Below, piece after piece: positions 25,695-35,442 of a DNA stretch of 64,000 bases. Position numbers and translations under genes: made by a program. The stretch comes from Acidovorax sp. GBBC 1281 (lineage in GTDB: Bacteria; Pseudomonadota; Gammaproteobacteria; Burkholderiales; Burkholderiaceae_C), in NCBI RefSeq assembly GCF_028473645.1, contig NZ_CP097269.1:186001-250000 (forward strand), in the 5' to 3' direction. Position 1 is the stretch's first letter; the number at the start of each line of letters is the position of its first letter. The notes under the pieces were generated by a model that made no database searches, was not told the origin of the DNA, and saw nothing but the letters and a program-made list of their open reading frames with translations.

Positions 25695-27413
25695 TCAGCG
25701 CTCCAGCTCGACCAGGTAGCGCGACACCACCGGCGGCGCCTCGGCAGTGTGGAAGGCCAGCTTGCGGTCGCGCAGCGCCACGTCGGAGGCCGTCACGCGG
25801 TCGAAGCGGCGCAAATGCTCGGTCCACGATTCGTCCACGATGCGCTCCACATAGCGAGACGGGTCGGCGATGTCGTGCTGCAGCTGCCAGTCGAGCGCGC
25901 CCTGGCGCAGGCGGCTGCGGCGGCTTTCCTGCATCAGCGCCCGGAATTCCGCCGCCCGCGCGGGGTCGATGTGGTATTCGATGGTGACCACTACGTGGCC
26001 GCGTTCGGGCGTGGTGGGTGCCACCGGCAGCTTGAAGGCGGTCGAGGGGCTCAGGTCTTCCTCCATGGTGCGGTCCACCACCCAGCGCTGCACCAGGGCC
26101 ATGGCGGCGGTGCCGGTGAGCGCGGCCAGCGCCAGGCTCATGTGGACGGTGGTGAGCGAGGCCACCTGGCCCCACAGGGCCGCGCCCGCCGCAGTGGCGC
26201 CCATGATGGCCATCTGGTAGATCGACATGCCGCGCGCGCGCACCCAATTGGGCAGCGCGAGCTGGGCCGACACGCTGAGCGAGTTGGCCGTGGTGATCCA
26301 CGCCATGCCGCCCAGCACCATTGCCGGCACCGCCACGGATACGTTGGGCGCGATGGCGATCACGGCCGTGGAGGCAGCCTGCAGCAGCGCCCCGCGCGAG
26401 ACCAGCGTGTCGCGCGACATGGCCTGGCGCAGGCGGGGCAGGAACAGCGCCGCCGCGATGGCCCCGGCGCCCATGGAGGCCAGCAGCAGGGTGAAGGTGC
26501 CGGCGCCGCCGCCCTCCAGGTCGCGGGCCAGGGGCAGCAGCGCCAGCAGCGCGGTGGCGTGCAGGAAGAAGACCGAGATGCGCCACAGCACGGCGCGCAT
26601 GCGGGGCGACTCGCGCACGAACTGCACGCCGACCCGCATGGCGCTGGTGAGCCGCTCGCGCCCCAGCGGGCTGGGCACGTGCGTGCGGCGCCAACGCATG
26701 ATGGTGAAGCCCGCCACCACCGACAGCAGCGCGTTGAGCACGAACACCCAGGCGCTGCCCGCGCCCGCGATGATGGCGCCGGCCAGCAGCGGCCCGATGA
26801 TGCGCGAGGCGTTCATGGCCACGCCGTTGAGCGCCAGGGCCGCCGGCAGCTGCTGGCGGCTGACCAGTTCCGGCACGATGGCCGCGAACACCGGCCAGCG
26901 CATGGACAGGCCGATGCCGTTGGCGAAGGTCAGCGCGAGCAGCAGCGGCGCCGTCATGCCGCCCATCAGGATGGCCACGCACAGCACCAGCGCCACCACG
27001 GCCACCCAGAACTGCGTGGCGATGAAGTAGCGCCGCCGGTCCAGGATGTCGGCCAGCGCGCCGCTGGGCAGCCCCAGCAGGAACACGGGCAGGGTGGAGG
27101 CCGTCTGCACCAGCGCCACCAGCACGGGCGAGGTGGTGAGCGTGGTCATGAGCCATGCGGCCGCCACGTCGTTCATCCACATGCAGGTGTTGGCGGCCAG
27201 CCAGGTGAGCCAGAGCATGCGGAACACGGGCACCTGAAGCGGCGCGAATGGCGAGAGGCTGGCGCGCCGGGCGGCGTCCTGGTCCAGCCGGGCCGCCGCA
27301 GCGGCTTCGGCGGCGTGCGCCTGGCCCGCGGCGGCGGTGGCCGGGGGACTGTCGTCCAGGGGCGCTGACGGGGTGGGACGGGACGGGCTCTCGTGGGACG
27401 GCAAAGGGGGCAT
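25695..27413 (-). CDS. MFS exporter (EntS-like) with C-terminal soluble domain
   Basis: A 572-residue protein. About 60 polar Ala/Pro-rich residues precede a 12-helix major-facilitator domain that resembles the EntS/MFS_3 group (SGALADILDRRR between helices 2 and 3). The last 110 residues form a soluble domain (HVVVTIEYHIDPARAAEF) resembling antibiotic-biosynthesis-monooxygenase/ferredoxin-like folds; this fusion occurs in other members of the group. The exported substrate is not evident. The stop codon lies 10 bases from the hrpII box of the effector gene. Confidence 0.8.
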   Translation of the reverse strand: MPPLPSHESPSRPTPSAPLDDSPPATAAAGQAHAAEAAAAARLDQDAARRASLSPFAPLQVPVFRMLWLTWLAANTCMWMNDVAAAWLMTTLTTSPVLVALVQTASTLPVFLLGLPSGALADILDRRRYFIATQFWVAVVALVLCVAILMGGMTAPLLLALTFANGIGLSMRWPVFAAIVPELVSRQQLPAALALNGVAMNASRIIGPLLAGAIIAGAGSAWVFVLNALLSVVAGFTIMRWRRTHVPSPLGRERLTSAMRVGVQFVRESPRMRAVLWRISVFFLHATALLALLPLARDLEGGGAGTFTLLLASMGAGAIAAALFLPRLRQAMSRDTLVSRGALLQAASTAVIAIAPNVSVAVPAMVLGGMAWITTANSLSVSAQLALPNWVRARGMSIYQMAIMGATAAGAALWGQVASLTTVHMSLALAALTGTAAMALVQRWVVDRTMEEDLSPSTAFKLPVAPTTPERGHVVVTIEYHIDPARAAEFRALMQESRRSRLRQGALDWQLQHDIADPSRYVERIVDESWTEHLRRFDRVTASDVALRDRKLAFHTAEAPPVVSRYLVELER

Positions 27414-27509
27414 AGATGGTGTCGATTGTGCGCAGTGCGGGCGGTGCGTGCCGGGCGGGGCGCCGACGTCCCGGATGGCGGCGCGGAAAAGCGAGCAGAC
27501 GGGCTGGAA

Positions 27510-27566
27510 GCCAAAAAGGCCCCCAGCACAATCGGTACTAAGGCATATTGCTATTGTTTTTGTAGC
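27510..27566 (-). repeat. Dispersed intergenic repeat, copy 2
   Basis: On the minus strand it reads GCTAC...AATAGCAATATGCC, TTAGTACCGATTGTGCTG and GGCCTTTTTGGC, closely matching the copies at 31889 and 42670. It overlaps the last five codons of the lrp-type gene and provides its TAG stop, so insertion of the repeat probably reset the 3' end of that gene. Confidence 0.7.
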
Positions 27567-28051
27567 TTACTGCCCGCAGGCGCGAGGTGCGCCAGCGGCA
27601 GGGCGCCGCTGGCCTTGACCTCGCCCAACGAGAAGCTGGTGTGCATGTCCTTCACGTTCGGCAGGTTCAGCAGCACGTTGCGGGCGAAGTGCGAGAAGCT
27701 GTCCAGGTCGCGCGCCACCACCTGCAGCTCGAAGGTGCCGGTGCCGCTAATGTAGTGGCAGGCCACCACCTCGGGGATCTGGGCGATGGCGGCCTCCATC
27801 TCGCGCGTGAGGCCCCCGGTGCTGCGGTCGGCATCCAGCCGCACGAAGGCCAGCACGCCCAGGCCTATCTTGTGGCGGTCGATCTCGGCGTGGTAGCCCT
27901 TGATGAAGCCCGCCTCCTCCAGCGCGCGCACGCGGCGCCAGCAGGGTGCGGCCGACAGGCCCACCCGCTGGGCCAGCTCGGCATTGGTCAGCCGGGCATC
28001 GGCCTGCAGCTCGCCGAGGATCGCCAGGTCGAATTTGTCCAGAGTGTTCAT
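27551..28051 (-). CDS. Lrp/AsnC-family transcriptional regulator
   Basis: A 166-residue regulator with an N-terminal winged helix-turn-helix (LDKFDLAILGELQADARLTN, then LAQRVGLSAAPCWRRVRALE) and a C-terminal RAM ligand-binding domain. It is divergent from the indolepyruvate ferredoxin oxidoreductase gene, with 183 bases between the starts, so it probably controls that gene in response to an aromatic or other amino acid. Its last codons and stop fall within a copy of the dispersed repeat. Confidence 0.92.
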   Translation of the reverse strand: MNTLDKFDLAILGELQADARLTNAELAQRVGLSAAPCWRRVRALEEAGFIKGYHAEIDRHKIGLGVLAFVRLDADRSTGGLTREMEAAIAQIPEVVACHYISGTGTFELQVVARDLDSFSHFARNVLLNLPNVKDMHTSFSLGEVKASGALPLAHLAPAGSKLQKQ

Positions 28052-28234
28052 CCCTGGATTATTTTGCGAAAGATCCTTTCTAAAACGAGGGTAAACACGG
28101 CATGAAAACGAAAGGACATATCCGGCCGTCCTGCCTACACTGCCCTGACAAGGCGGTGCGTCCGAGCCCAGGGCGCCCCGCTGAAAACCGCGCTCACGAG
28201 GCGACGGCCAACGACCCCACTGGAGATTCCCCCG

Positions 28235-31200
28235 ATGAACGCCCCCCTGCCCGAGCACATCCGCCGCGCCATTGAAACGGTCACGCTCGAAGACAAATAC
28301 GCCCTCGACCACGGCCGTGCCTTCATGAGCGGCGTACAGGCCCTGGTGCGCCTGCCCATGCTGCAGCGCCAGCGCGATGCGATCGCGGGCCTGAACACCG
28401 CGGGCTTCATCAGCGGCTACCGCGGCAGCCCGTTGGGCACCTACGACCAGGCGCTGTGGTCGGCCAAGAAGCATCTGGCCAAGAACCACATCGTGTTCCA
28501 GCCCGGCGTGAACGAAGAGCTGGGCGCCACCGCCGTGTGGGGCACGCAGCAGCTCGACCTGTACCCCACGACGAAGAAATACGACGGCGTGTTCGGCATC
28601 TGGTACGGCAAGGGCCCGGGCGTGGACCGGTGCTCGGACGTGTTCAAGCACGCCAACATGGCCGGCACCTCCAGGCACGGCGGCGTGATCGCCATCGCGG
28701 GCGACGACCACATCAGCAAGAGCAGCACGGCGCCCCACCAGAGCGACCACATCTTCAAGGCCTGCGGCCTGCCGGTGTTCTTCCCGAGCAGCGTGCAGGA
28801 CATCCTGGACATGGGCCTGCACGCCTTCGCCATGAGCCGCTTTTCGGGCGTGTGGTCGGGCATGAAGACCATCCAGGAGGTGGTGGAGTCCTCCAGCAGC
28901 ATCTCGGTGGACCCGGACCGGGTGAAGATCGTCATGCCCGAGGACTTCGCCATGCCGCCCGGCGGCCTGCACATCCGCTGGCCCGACGCGCCTTTGGCCC
29001 AGGAGGCGCGCCTCATGGACTACAAGTGGTATGCGGCGCTGGCGTACATCCGCGCCAACCGGCTGAACTACAACGTGATCCAGGGCCCGCACGGGGGAGC
29101 GGGGGACCGCTTCGGCATCATCGCGAGCGGCAAGGCGTACAACGACACGCGCCAGGCGCTCATCGACCTGGGGCTGGAGGACGACGTCTGCCGCCAGCTG
29201 GGCATCCGCCTGCACAAGGTGAACGTGGTGTGGCCGCTGGAGGCCACCATCACCCGCGACTTCGCGCAAGGTCTGCAGGAGATCCTGGTGGTGGAGGAAA
29301 AGCGCCAGGTCATCGAATACCAGATCAAGGAAGAACTCTACAACTGGCGCGCCGATGTGCGCCCCAACGTGCTGGGCAAGTTCGACGAGGGGGCGGGCGA
29401 CACGGACCCGCAGGGGCCCTTCGGCGGTGGGGGCGGCGAGTGGAGCATGCCCAACCCGAGCCAGAACTGGCTGCTGCGCCCCAAGGCGGACTTGACGCCC
29501 GCCATCATCGCGCGCGCCATCGCCAAGCGCCTGAAGAAGCTGGGCGTGCCGGCCGACATCGTGGCCCGCATGGACGCGCGTCTGTCGGTGATCGATACGC
29601 GCGAGCGCGGCCTGGCCGAATCCAAGGTGGACACGGGCGACCGCACGCCGTGGTTCTGCAGCGGCTGCCCGCACAACACCAGCACCCGCGTGCCCGAAGG
29701 CTCGCGCGCGGTGGCCGGCATCGGCTGCCACTACATGGTCAACTGGATGCCCGACCGCAACACCTCCACCTTCACGCAGATGGGCGGCGAGGGCGTGACC
29801 TGGGTGGGCCAGCAGCCCTTCACCACGGAAAAGCACGTCTTCGCCAACCTGGGCGACGGCACCTACTTCCACAGCGGGCTGCTGGCCATCCGCCAGAGCA
29901 TCGCGGCGGGCACCAACATCACCTACAAGGTGCTGTACAACGACGCCGTCGCCATGACCGGCGGCCAGCAGGTGGGCGAGCGGCCGGAAGGCCACTCGGT
30001 GCTGCAGATCATGGCCAGCCTGAAGGCCGAGGGCATCGCCAAGCTGGTGATCGTGACCGACGAGCCCGCCAAGTACGACGGGGTGGCGCTGGCCGAGGGC
30101 GTGACGGTGCACCACCGCGACGAGCTGGACCGCATCCAGCGCGAGTTCCGCGAGATCGCAGGCTGCACAGCCATCATCTACGACCAGACCTGCGCGACCG
30201 AAAAGCGCCGCCGCCGAAAGCGCGGCACGATGGCCACGCCCAACAAGACCGTGGTCATCAACGAGCTGGTGTGCGAGGGTTGCGGCGACTGCTCGGTGCA
30301 ATCGAACTGCCTGTCGGTCGAACCGCTGGAGACCGAGTTCGGCCGCAAGCGCCGCATCAACCAGAGCACCTGCAACAAGGATTACTCGTGCGTGAAGGGC
30401 TTTTGCCCGAGCTTCGTCACCGTCGAGGGCGGCACGCTGAAAAAACCCAGGAAGGAAAAGAAGGGCGACCTCTCCGCGCTGCCCCCCATTCCCGAGCCGG
30501 TGCTGCCCGTGGCCGAGAGCGCCTGGGGCATCGTCGTGGCCGGCGTGGGCGGCACGGGCGTGATCACCATCGGCTCGCTGCTGGGCATGGCGGCGCACCT
30601 GGAAGGCAAGGGCGTCATCACGCAGGACGCGGCGGGCCTGGCGCAAAAGGGCGGTGCGACCTGGAGCCACATCCAGATCGCCAACCGGCCGGACGCCATC
30701 TACACCACCAAGGTGGACACGGCCAAGGCCGACCTCATCATCGGCTGCGACTCCATCGTCGCTTCGCACAAGACCACCATGGCCGCGATGCAGCTGGGGC
30801 GCACCTTCGTGGCGCTCAACACCCACGGCTCGCCCACCGCGTCGTTCGTGCACAACCCCGACTGGCAGTTTCCGGGCACCCACTGCGACACGGCTATCGC
30901 CTCCGCCGTGGGCGAGGAACTGCTGGCCAGCTTCGATGCCGAGGAAGTCGCCATGCAGATGCTGGGCGACAGCATCTACACCAACCCCCTGATGCTGGGC
31001 TACACCTGGCAAAAGGGCCGCGTGCCGCTGTCGCATGCCGCGCTCATGCGCGCCATGGAGCTGAACGGCGTGCAGGTGGACAACAACAAGGCCGCCTTCG
31101 AATGGGGCCGCCGCTGCGCCCATGACCTGGCCGCCGTGCAGGCCCTGTTCAAGGCCGCGCAGGTGATCCAGTTCGTCAAGAAGCCGGGCCTGGCGGAAGT

Positions 31201-31843
31201 GGTGGCCAAGCGCGAGCAGTTCCTCACGGGCTACCAGAACGCGGCCTATGCGGCCGAGTACAAGGCCTTCGTGGAGAAGGTGCAGGCCGCCGAGGCGCGC
31301 ACCGGCGGCAAGGGCACGCGCTTGTCCGAGGCCGTGGCCCGCTACCTGTTCAAGCTCATGGCGTACAAGGACGAGTACGAGGTCGCGCGCCTGCACACCG
31401 ACGCCGCATTCACCGCGAAGATCGAGGGCATGTTCGAAGGCGACTACAAGCTGGTGCACCACTTGGCGCCCCCGCTGACCGCGAAGAAAAACGACAAGGG
31501 CGAACTGCTCAAGCAGCCCTTCGGCCCGTGGATGCGCAAGGCCTTCGGCGTGCTCGCCAGGCTCAAGGGCCTGCGCGGCACGGCACTCGATCCGTTCGGC
31601 CGCACCGAGGAGCGCCGCACCGAGCGCGCCCTGATCGCCGAGTACCGCGCCTGCATCGACGAGCTGCTGGCTGGCCTGACCGCCGACAACCTGCCGCTGG
31701 CCGCCGACATCGCCCGCATTCCCGAGGACATCCGGGGCTACGGCCACGTGAAGGAGCGCCACCTGAAGGCTGCCCGCGCCAAGTGGGCGGTGCTGATGAA
31801 CCAGTGGCGCCACCCGCAGGAGGTGCTGCGCCAGACGGCCTGA
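28235..31843 (+). CDS. Indolepyruvate ferredoxin oxidoreductase, fused subunits
   Basis: A 1202-residue fused enzyme. The N-terminal part is the pyrimidine-binding domain (FISGYRGSPLGTYDQ). The thiamine-diphosphate domain follows (CSGCPHNTSTRVPEG near residue 475, NLGDGTYFHSGLLAIRQ). A cysteine-rich segment near residue 685 (CEGCGDCSVQSNC) can bind an iron-sulfur cluster. The C-terminal gamma domain has GVGGTGVITIGSLLG and DAAGLAQKGGATWSH. It oxidatively decarboxylates aryl pyruvates to aryl-acetyl-CoA with ferredoxin as acceptor, a step in aromatic amino-acid breakdown. The divergent Lrp-type gene is its probable regulator. Confidence 0.93.
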   Translation: MNAPLPEHIRRAIETVTLEDKYALDHGRAFMSGVQALVRLPMLQRQRDAIAGLNTAGFISGYRGSPLGTYDQALWSAKKHLAKNHIVFQPGVNEELGATAVWGTQQLDLYPTTKKYDGVFGIWYGKGPGVDRCSDVFKHANMAGTSRHGGVIAIAGDDHISKSSTAPHQSDHIFKACGLPVFFPSSVQDILDMGLHAFAMSRFSGVWSGMKTIQEVVESSSSISVDPDRVKIVMPEDFAMPPGGLHIRWPDAPLAQEARLMDYKWYAALAYIRANRLNYNVIQGPHGGAGDRFGIIASGKAYNDTRQALIDLGLEDDVCRQLGIRLHKVNVVWPLEATITRDFAQGLQEILVVEEKRQVIEYQIKEELYNWRADVRPNVLGKFDEGAGDTDPQGPFGGGGGEWSMPNPSQNWLLRPKADLTPAIIARAIAKRLKKLGVPADIVARMDARLSVIDTRERGLAESKVDTGDRTPWFCSGCPHNTSTRVPEGSRAVAGIGCHYMVNWMPDRNTSTFTQMGGEGVTWVGQQPFTTEKHVFANLGDGTYFHSGLLAIRQSIAAGTNITYKVLYNDAVAMTGGQQVGERPEGHSVLQIMASLKAEGIAKLVIVTDEPAKYDGVALAEGVTVHHRDELDRIQREFREIAGCTAIIYDQTCATEKRRRRKRGTMATPNKTVVINELVCEGCGDCSVQSNCLSVEPLETEFGRKRRINQSTCNKDYSCVKGFCPSFVTVEGGTLKKPRKEKKGDLSALPPIPEPVLPVAESAWGIVVAGVGGTGVITIGSLLGMAAHLEGKGVITQDAAGLAQKGGATWSHIQIANRPDAIYTTKVDTAKADLIIGCDSIVASHKTTMAAMQLGRTFVALNTHGSPTASFVHNPDWQFPGTHCDTAIASAVGEELLASFDAEEVAMQMLGDSIYTNPLMLGYTWQKGRVPLSHAALMRAMELNGVQVDNNKAAFEWGRRCAHDLAAVQALFKAAQVIQFVKKPGLAEVVAKREQFLTGYQNAAYAAEYKAFVEKVQAAEARTGGKGTRLSEAVARYLFKLMAYKDEYEVARLHTDAAFTAKIEGMFEGDYKLVHHLAPPLTAKKNDKGELLKQPFGPWMRKAFGVLARLKGLRGTALDPFGRTEERRTERALIAEYRACIDELLAGLTADNLPLAADIARIPEDIRGYGHVKERHLKAARAKWAVLMNQWRHPQEVLRQTA

Positions 31844-31861
31844 GGGGGCGAAAGCCCCTTT
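31844..31861 (+). terminator. Terminator of the indolepyruvate oxidoreductase gene
   Basis: Directly after the TGA stop, GGGGC-GAAA-GCCCC forms a short stem with a GNRA loop, followed by TTT. It has the layout of a short intrinsic terminator. Confidence 0.6.
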
Positions 31862-31888
31862 CCCCGGCATGTGAGGGGGAAATAAGGT

Positions 31889-31946
31889 GCTATTGAAAAT
31901 ATAGCAATATGCCATAGTGGTTATTGTGCTGGGCGGCGTTTTCATG
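31889..31946 (+). repeat. Dispersed intergenic repeat, copy 3
   Basis: GCTATTGAAAATATAGCAA opens the copy, followed by TATGCCATAGTGG, TTATTGTGCTGGGC and GGCGTTTTCA. It aligns over its whole length with the minus-strand copy at 27510-27566 and the copy at 42670-42726. Confidence 0.7.
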
Positions 31947-31954
31947 CCCCATCG

Positions 31955-32012
31955 AAGGCCGGCCCTTGGGCCGGCCTTGCCACGCCAAGACCCCCGCGGA
32001 CGCGGGTTTTGG
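31955..32012 (+). terminator. Two hairpins upstream of yajC
   Basis: The first (31955-31978) is a perfect 11-bp stem, AAGGCCGGCCC pairing with GGGCCGGCCTT across a two-base TT loop. The second (about 31984-32012) has a CCCGCG/CGCGGG stem followed by TTTT. Together they separate the catabolic gene on the left from the yajC-sec operon on the right and probably stop read-through. Confidence 0.6.
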
Positions 32013-32128
32013 CATGGGCTTTGCCAGGGGGCGCCGCATACAATCGCCTGTTGCCCTCCCGGCTGGCGCTGCGTCGCGCCGTGGGCGGGTGTCTGAAACG
32101 ACCATCCATTTGAATGGAGCCTGTTGCC

Positions 32129-32464
32129 GTGTTTATCTCTTCCGCTTTCGCCCAGACCGCCCCTGCCGCCGCCGCCGGTGGCAGCGACATCATGTCCTCC
32201 CTGACGGGCATGCTCCCGCTGGTGCTGATGTTCGTGGTCCTGTACTTCGTCATGATCCGCCCCCAGATGAAGCGCCAGAAAGAGCATCGCAACATGATCG
32301 AGGCCATAGCCAAGGGCGATGAGGTGGCCACCGCCGGCGGCATCGTCGGCAAGGTCACGCGCCTGTCCGAAGGCTTCCTGCACATCGAGATCGCCTCCGG
32401 CGTGGAAGTGCAGATCCAGCGCAGCGCCGTGGCGCAGGTCCTGCCCAAGGGCACGGTCAAGTAA
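32129..32464 (+). CDS. yajC: Sec translocon accessory protein YajC
   Basis: A 111-residue protein with one membrane helix (LPLVLMFVVLYFVMI) followed by the conserved RPQMKRQKEH block and the YajC domain (GDEVATAGGIVGKV). The GTG at 32129 is chosen over the in-frame ATG at 32114 because GGAG lies nine bases upstream of the GTG and the resulting start (FISSAFAQ) is the usual YajC N-terminus. It forms the first gene of yajC-secD-secF and joins the SecDF complex at the inner membrane. The tgt gene that commonly precedes yajC is not here. Confidence 0.93.
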   Translation: MFISSAFAQTAPAAAAGGSDIMSSLTGMLPLVLMFVVLYFVMIRPQMKRQKEHRNMIEAIAKGDEVATAGGIVGKVTRLSEGFLHIEIASGVEVQIQRSAVAQVLPKGTVK

Positions 32465-32547
32465 GTCCAAGCGATGGCGCGAGCCGTTCCGATCTGGCGG
32501 CCGGCCCTGCGGGCCTGCGCCGCGACCTGAGAGTTAAGAGCGCGATC

Positions 32548-34440
32548 ATGAACCGTTACCCGGTCTGGAAGTACGCGATCCTCGTGATCGCGCTGCTGGT
32601 GGGGGCCCTGTACACCCTGCCCAATTTCTTTGGCGAGGCCCCTGCCGTGCAGGTGTCGTCGGCCAAGGCGACGCTGAAGGTCGATGCCGCCGTGCAGCGC
32701 CGCGTCGAAGAGGCCCTGAAGGCCGCGGGCGTCGTGCCCGATGCCGTGAGCTTCGATGGCAATTCGGTGCGCGCGCGCTTCGACTCGCCCGACAGCCAGC
32801 TCAAGGCCAAGGACGCGATCCAGAAGGCCCTGGTGCCCGATCCGGCCGACCCGCCGTACATCGTCGCGCTGAACCTCGTCTCGCGCTCCCCCGACTGGCT
32901 CAGCGCGCTGCATGCGCGCCCCATGTACCTGGGGCTGGACCTGCGCGGCGGCGTGCACTTCATGCTGCAGGTGGACATGCAGGCGGCCCTCACCAAGAAG
33001 GCCGAATCGCTCGCCGGCGACCTGCGCACCACGCTGCGCGACAAGAACATCCGCCACGGCGGCATCAGCCGCGACGGCCAGGCGGTGGACATCCGCCTGC
33101 GCGACGAGGCGACCGCCACGGCCACGCGCAACGTGATCACCGACCAGTTCCCCGACCTGGTGGCCACCAGCAGCCCCGACGGCCAGGGCGTGCGCGTGCG
33201 CGCCACCATCAAGCCCGAGGCGCTGCGCAAGGTGCAGGACCAGGCGCTCAAGCAGAACATGACCACGCTGCACAACCGGATCAACGAACTCGGCGTGGCC
33301 GAGCCCGTGATCCAGCAGCAGGGCCTGGACCGCATCGTGGTGCAGCTGCCCGGCGTGCAGGACACCGCCAAGGCCAAGGACATCCTGGGCCGCACGGCCA
33401 CGCTGGAAGTGCGCATGGTCGACGAAAGCGCCGAGGCGCGTTCGGCCGAACTGGGCTCCGGCCCCGTGCCCTTCGGCGACGAAAAGTACCTGGACCGCAA
33501 CGGCCAGTCCATCATCGTCAAGAAGCAGGTCATCCTCACGGGCGAGAACCTCACCGACGCGCAGCCCGGCTTCGACGGCCAGACGCAGGAGCCTACGGTC
33601 AACCTCACGCTCGACGCCAAGGGCGCCCGCATCTTCAAGGACATCACCCGCGAGAACGTGGGCAAGCGCATGGCCATCGTCCTGTTCGAAAAGGGCAAGG
33701 GCGAAGTGGTCACGGCCCCCGTGATCCGCAGCGAGATCAGCGGCGGCCGGGTACAGATCTCCGGACGCATGACCACGGCCGAGGCCAACGACACCTCGCT
33801 GCTGCTGCGCGCCGGCTCGCTGGCCGCGCCCATGGACATCATCGAGGAATACACCATCGGCCCGAGCCTGGGCGCCGACAACATCGAGCGCGGCATCCAC
33901 AGCGTGGTGTGGGGCTTCGTGGCGATCTCGGTCTTCATGTGCATCTACTACGCGCTGTTCGGCGTGATCTCGTCCATCGCGCTGTCGGTGAACGTGCTGA
34001 TGCTGCTGGCCATTCTGTCGATGCTGCAGGCCACACTGACCCTGCCCGGCATCGCCGCCATGGCGCTGGCGCTGGGCGTGGCCATCGACTCCAACGTGCT
34101 GATCAACGAGCGCATCCGCGAGGAACTGCGCGCCGGCGTGTCGCCGCAGGCTGCCATCCACGCGGGCTACGAGCGCGCCTGGGCGACGATCCTTGACTCG
34201 AACGTGACCACGCTGATCGCAGGTCTCGCGCTGCTGGCCTTCGGCTCCGGCCCGGTGCGCGGCTTCGCCGTGGTGCACTGCATCGGCATCCTGACCAGCA
34301 TGTTCTCGGCCGTGTTCTTCTCGCGCGGCCTGGTCAACCTCTGGTATGGCCGCAAGAAAAAGCTCAAGAGCGTGTCCATCGGACAGGTGTGGAAGCCCGA
34401 ACCCGACAGCACCACGTCCGCCGTGGTCAAGTCCAACTGA
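32548..34440 (+). CDS. secD: Protein translocase subunit SecD
   Basis: A 630-residue protein of normal length for betaproteobacteria. An N-terminal helix (YAILVIALLVGALYTLP) is followed by LGLDLRGGVHFMLQVD, the large periplasmic P1 region, and five C-terminal helices with ALALGVAIDSNVLINERIRE. With SecF it uses the proton gradient to pull proteins through SecYEG. It is encoded 83 bases after yajC and 12 bases before secF. Confidence 0.97.
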   Translation: MNRYPVWKYAILVIALLVGALYTLPNFFGEAPAVQVSSAKATLKVDAAVQRRVEEALKAAGVVPDAVSFDGNSVRARFDSPDSQLKAKDAIQKALVPDPADPPYIVALNLVSRSPDWLSALHARPMYLGLDLRGGVHFMLQVDMQAALTKKAESLAGDLRTTLRDKNIRHGGISRDGQAVDIRLRDEATATATRNVITDQFPDLVATSSPDGQGVRVRATIKPEALRKVQDQALKQNMTTLHNRINELGVAEPVIQQQGLDRIVVQLPGVQDTAKAKDILGRTATLEVRMVDESAEARSAELGSGPVPFGDEKYLDRNGQSIIVKKQVILTGENLTDAQPGFDGQTQEPTVNLTLDAKGARIFKDITRENVGKRMAIVLFEKGKGEVVTAPVIRSEISGGRVQISGRMTTAEANDTSLLLRAGSLAAPMDIIEEYTIGPSLGADNIERGIHSVVWGFVAISVFMCIYYALFGVISSIALSVNVLMLLAILSMLQATLTLPGIAAMALALGVAIDSNVLINERIREELRAGVSPQAAIHAGYERAWATILDSNVTTLIAGLALLAFGSGPVRGFAVVHCIGILTSMFSAVFFSRGLVNLWYGRKKKLKSVSIGQVWKPEPDSTTSAVVKSN

Positions 34441-34452
34441 AGGAGAGGGACC

Positions 34453-35406
34453 ATGGAATTCTTCCGCATCCGAAAAGACATCCCGTTCATGAAGTACGCG
34501 TTGGTTCTCAACGCGATCTCTTTCATCACCTTCGCGCTGGCCGTGTTCTTCCTCATCACGCGGGGCCTGCACCTGTCGGTGGAGTTCACCGGCGGCACGG
34601 TCATGGAAGTGGCCTACACCCAGAGCGCCGACATCGGCAAGGTGCGCAGCACCGTGTCCGGGCTGGGCTATTCCGACGTGACCGTGCAGAACTTCGGCAC
34701 CGCGCGCGACGTGATGATCCGCCTGCCGGTGCAAAAGGGCGTGACCTCCGCGCAGCAAAGCGAGCAGGTCCTGGGCGCCCTCAAGGCGGCCGACCCCGAC
34801 GTCACGCTGCGCCGCACCGAGTTCGTGGGCCCGCAGGTGGGCGAGGAACTGGTGCACGGCGGCCTCATGGCGCTGGGCATGGTGGTGATCGGCATCGTGA
34901 TCTACCTGGCGTTCCGCTTCGAGTGGAAGTTCGGCGTGGCGGCGGTGATCGCCAACCTGCACGACGTGGTGATCATCCTGGGCTTCTTCGCGTTCTTCCA
35001 GTGGGAGTTCTCGCTGGCGGTGCTGGCGGGGGTGCTGGCCGTGCTGGGCTACTCGGTGAACGAGTCGGTCGTGATCTTCGACCGGATCCGCGAGGCCTTC
35101 CGCAAGTACCGCAAGATGAGCACGCACGAGGTCATCGACCACGCGATCACCAGCACCATGAGCCGCACGATCATCACCCATGCCTCCACGGAGGCCGTGG
35201 TGCTGTCGATGTTCTTCTTCGGCGGCCCCAGCCTGCACTACTTCGCGCTGGCGCTGACCATCGGGATTCTGTTCGGCATCTATTCGTCGGTGTTCGTGGC
35301 CGCCGCCATCGCCATGTGGCTGGGCGTCAAGCGCGAAGACCTGGTGAAGGCGCCGCCCAAGAAGGACGGCGACCCGAACGATCCGAACGCCGGCGCAGCG
35401 GTCTGA
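34453..35406 (+). CDS. secF: Protein translocase subunit SecF
   Basis: A 317-residue membrane protein with six predicted helices. SVEFTGGTVMEV is the conserved block after the first helix, and GYSVNESVVIFDRIREAFR is the conserved transmembrane-4 motif. An AGGAG ribosome binding site precedes the ATG. It completes the yajC-secD-secF operon. Confidence 0.97.
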   Translation: MEFFRIRKDIPFMKYALVLNAISFITFALAVFFLITRGLHLSVEFTGGTVMEVAYTQSADIGKVRSTVSGLGYSDVTVQNFGTARDVMIRLPVQKGVTSAQQSEQVLGALKAADPDVTLRRTEFVGPQVGEELVHGGLMALGMVVIGIVIYLAFRFEWKFGVAAVIANLHDVVIILGFFAFFQWEFSLAVLAGVLAVLGYSVNESVVIFDRIREAFRKYRKMSTHEVIDHAITSTMSRTIITHASTEAVVLSMFFFGGPSLHYFALALTIGILFGIYSSVFVAAAIAMWLGVKREDLVKAPPKKDGDPNDPNAGAAV

Positions 35407-35442
35407 CCGCGACGCCCCGGGGCGCCCCATAATCGACGGCGT

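Noticed and set aside
27551..32470. A 1639-codon open frame on the minus strand opposite the indolepyruvate oxidoreductase gene
   Set aside because: It is antisense to a clear enzyme gene and is His/Ala/Gly/Arg-rich without family motifs, the usual artefact of GC-rich DNA. Only its last 166 codons (Lrp-type protein) are real.
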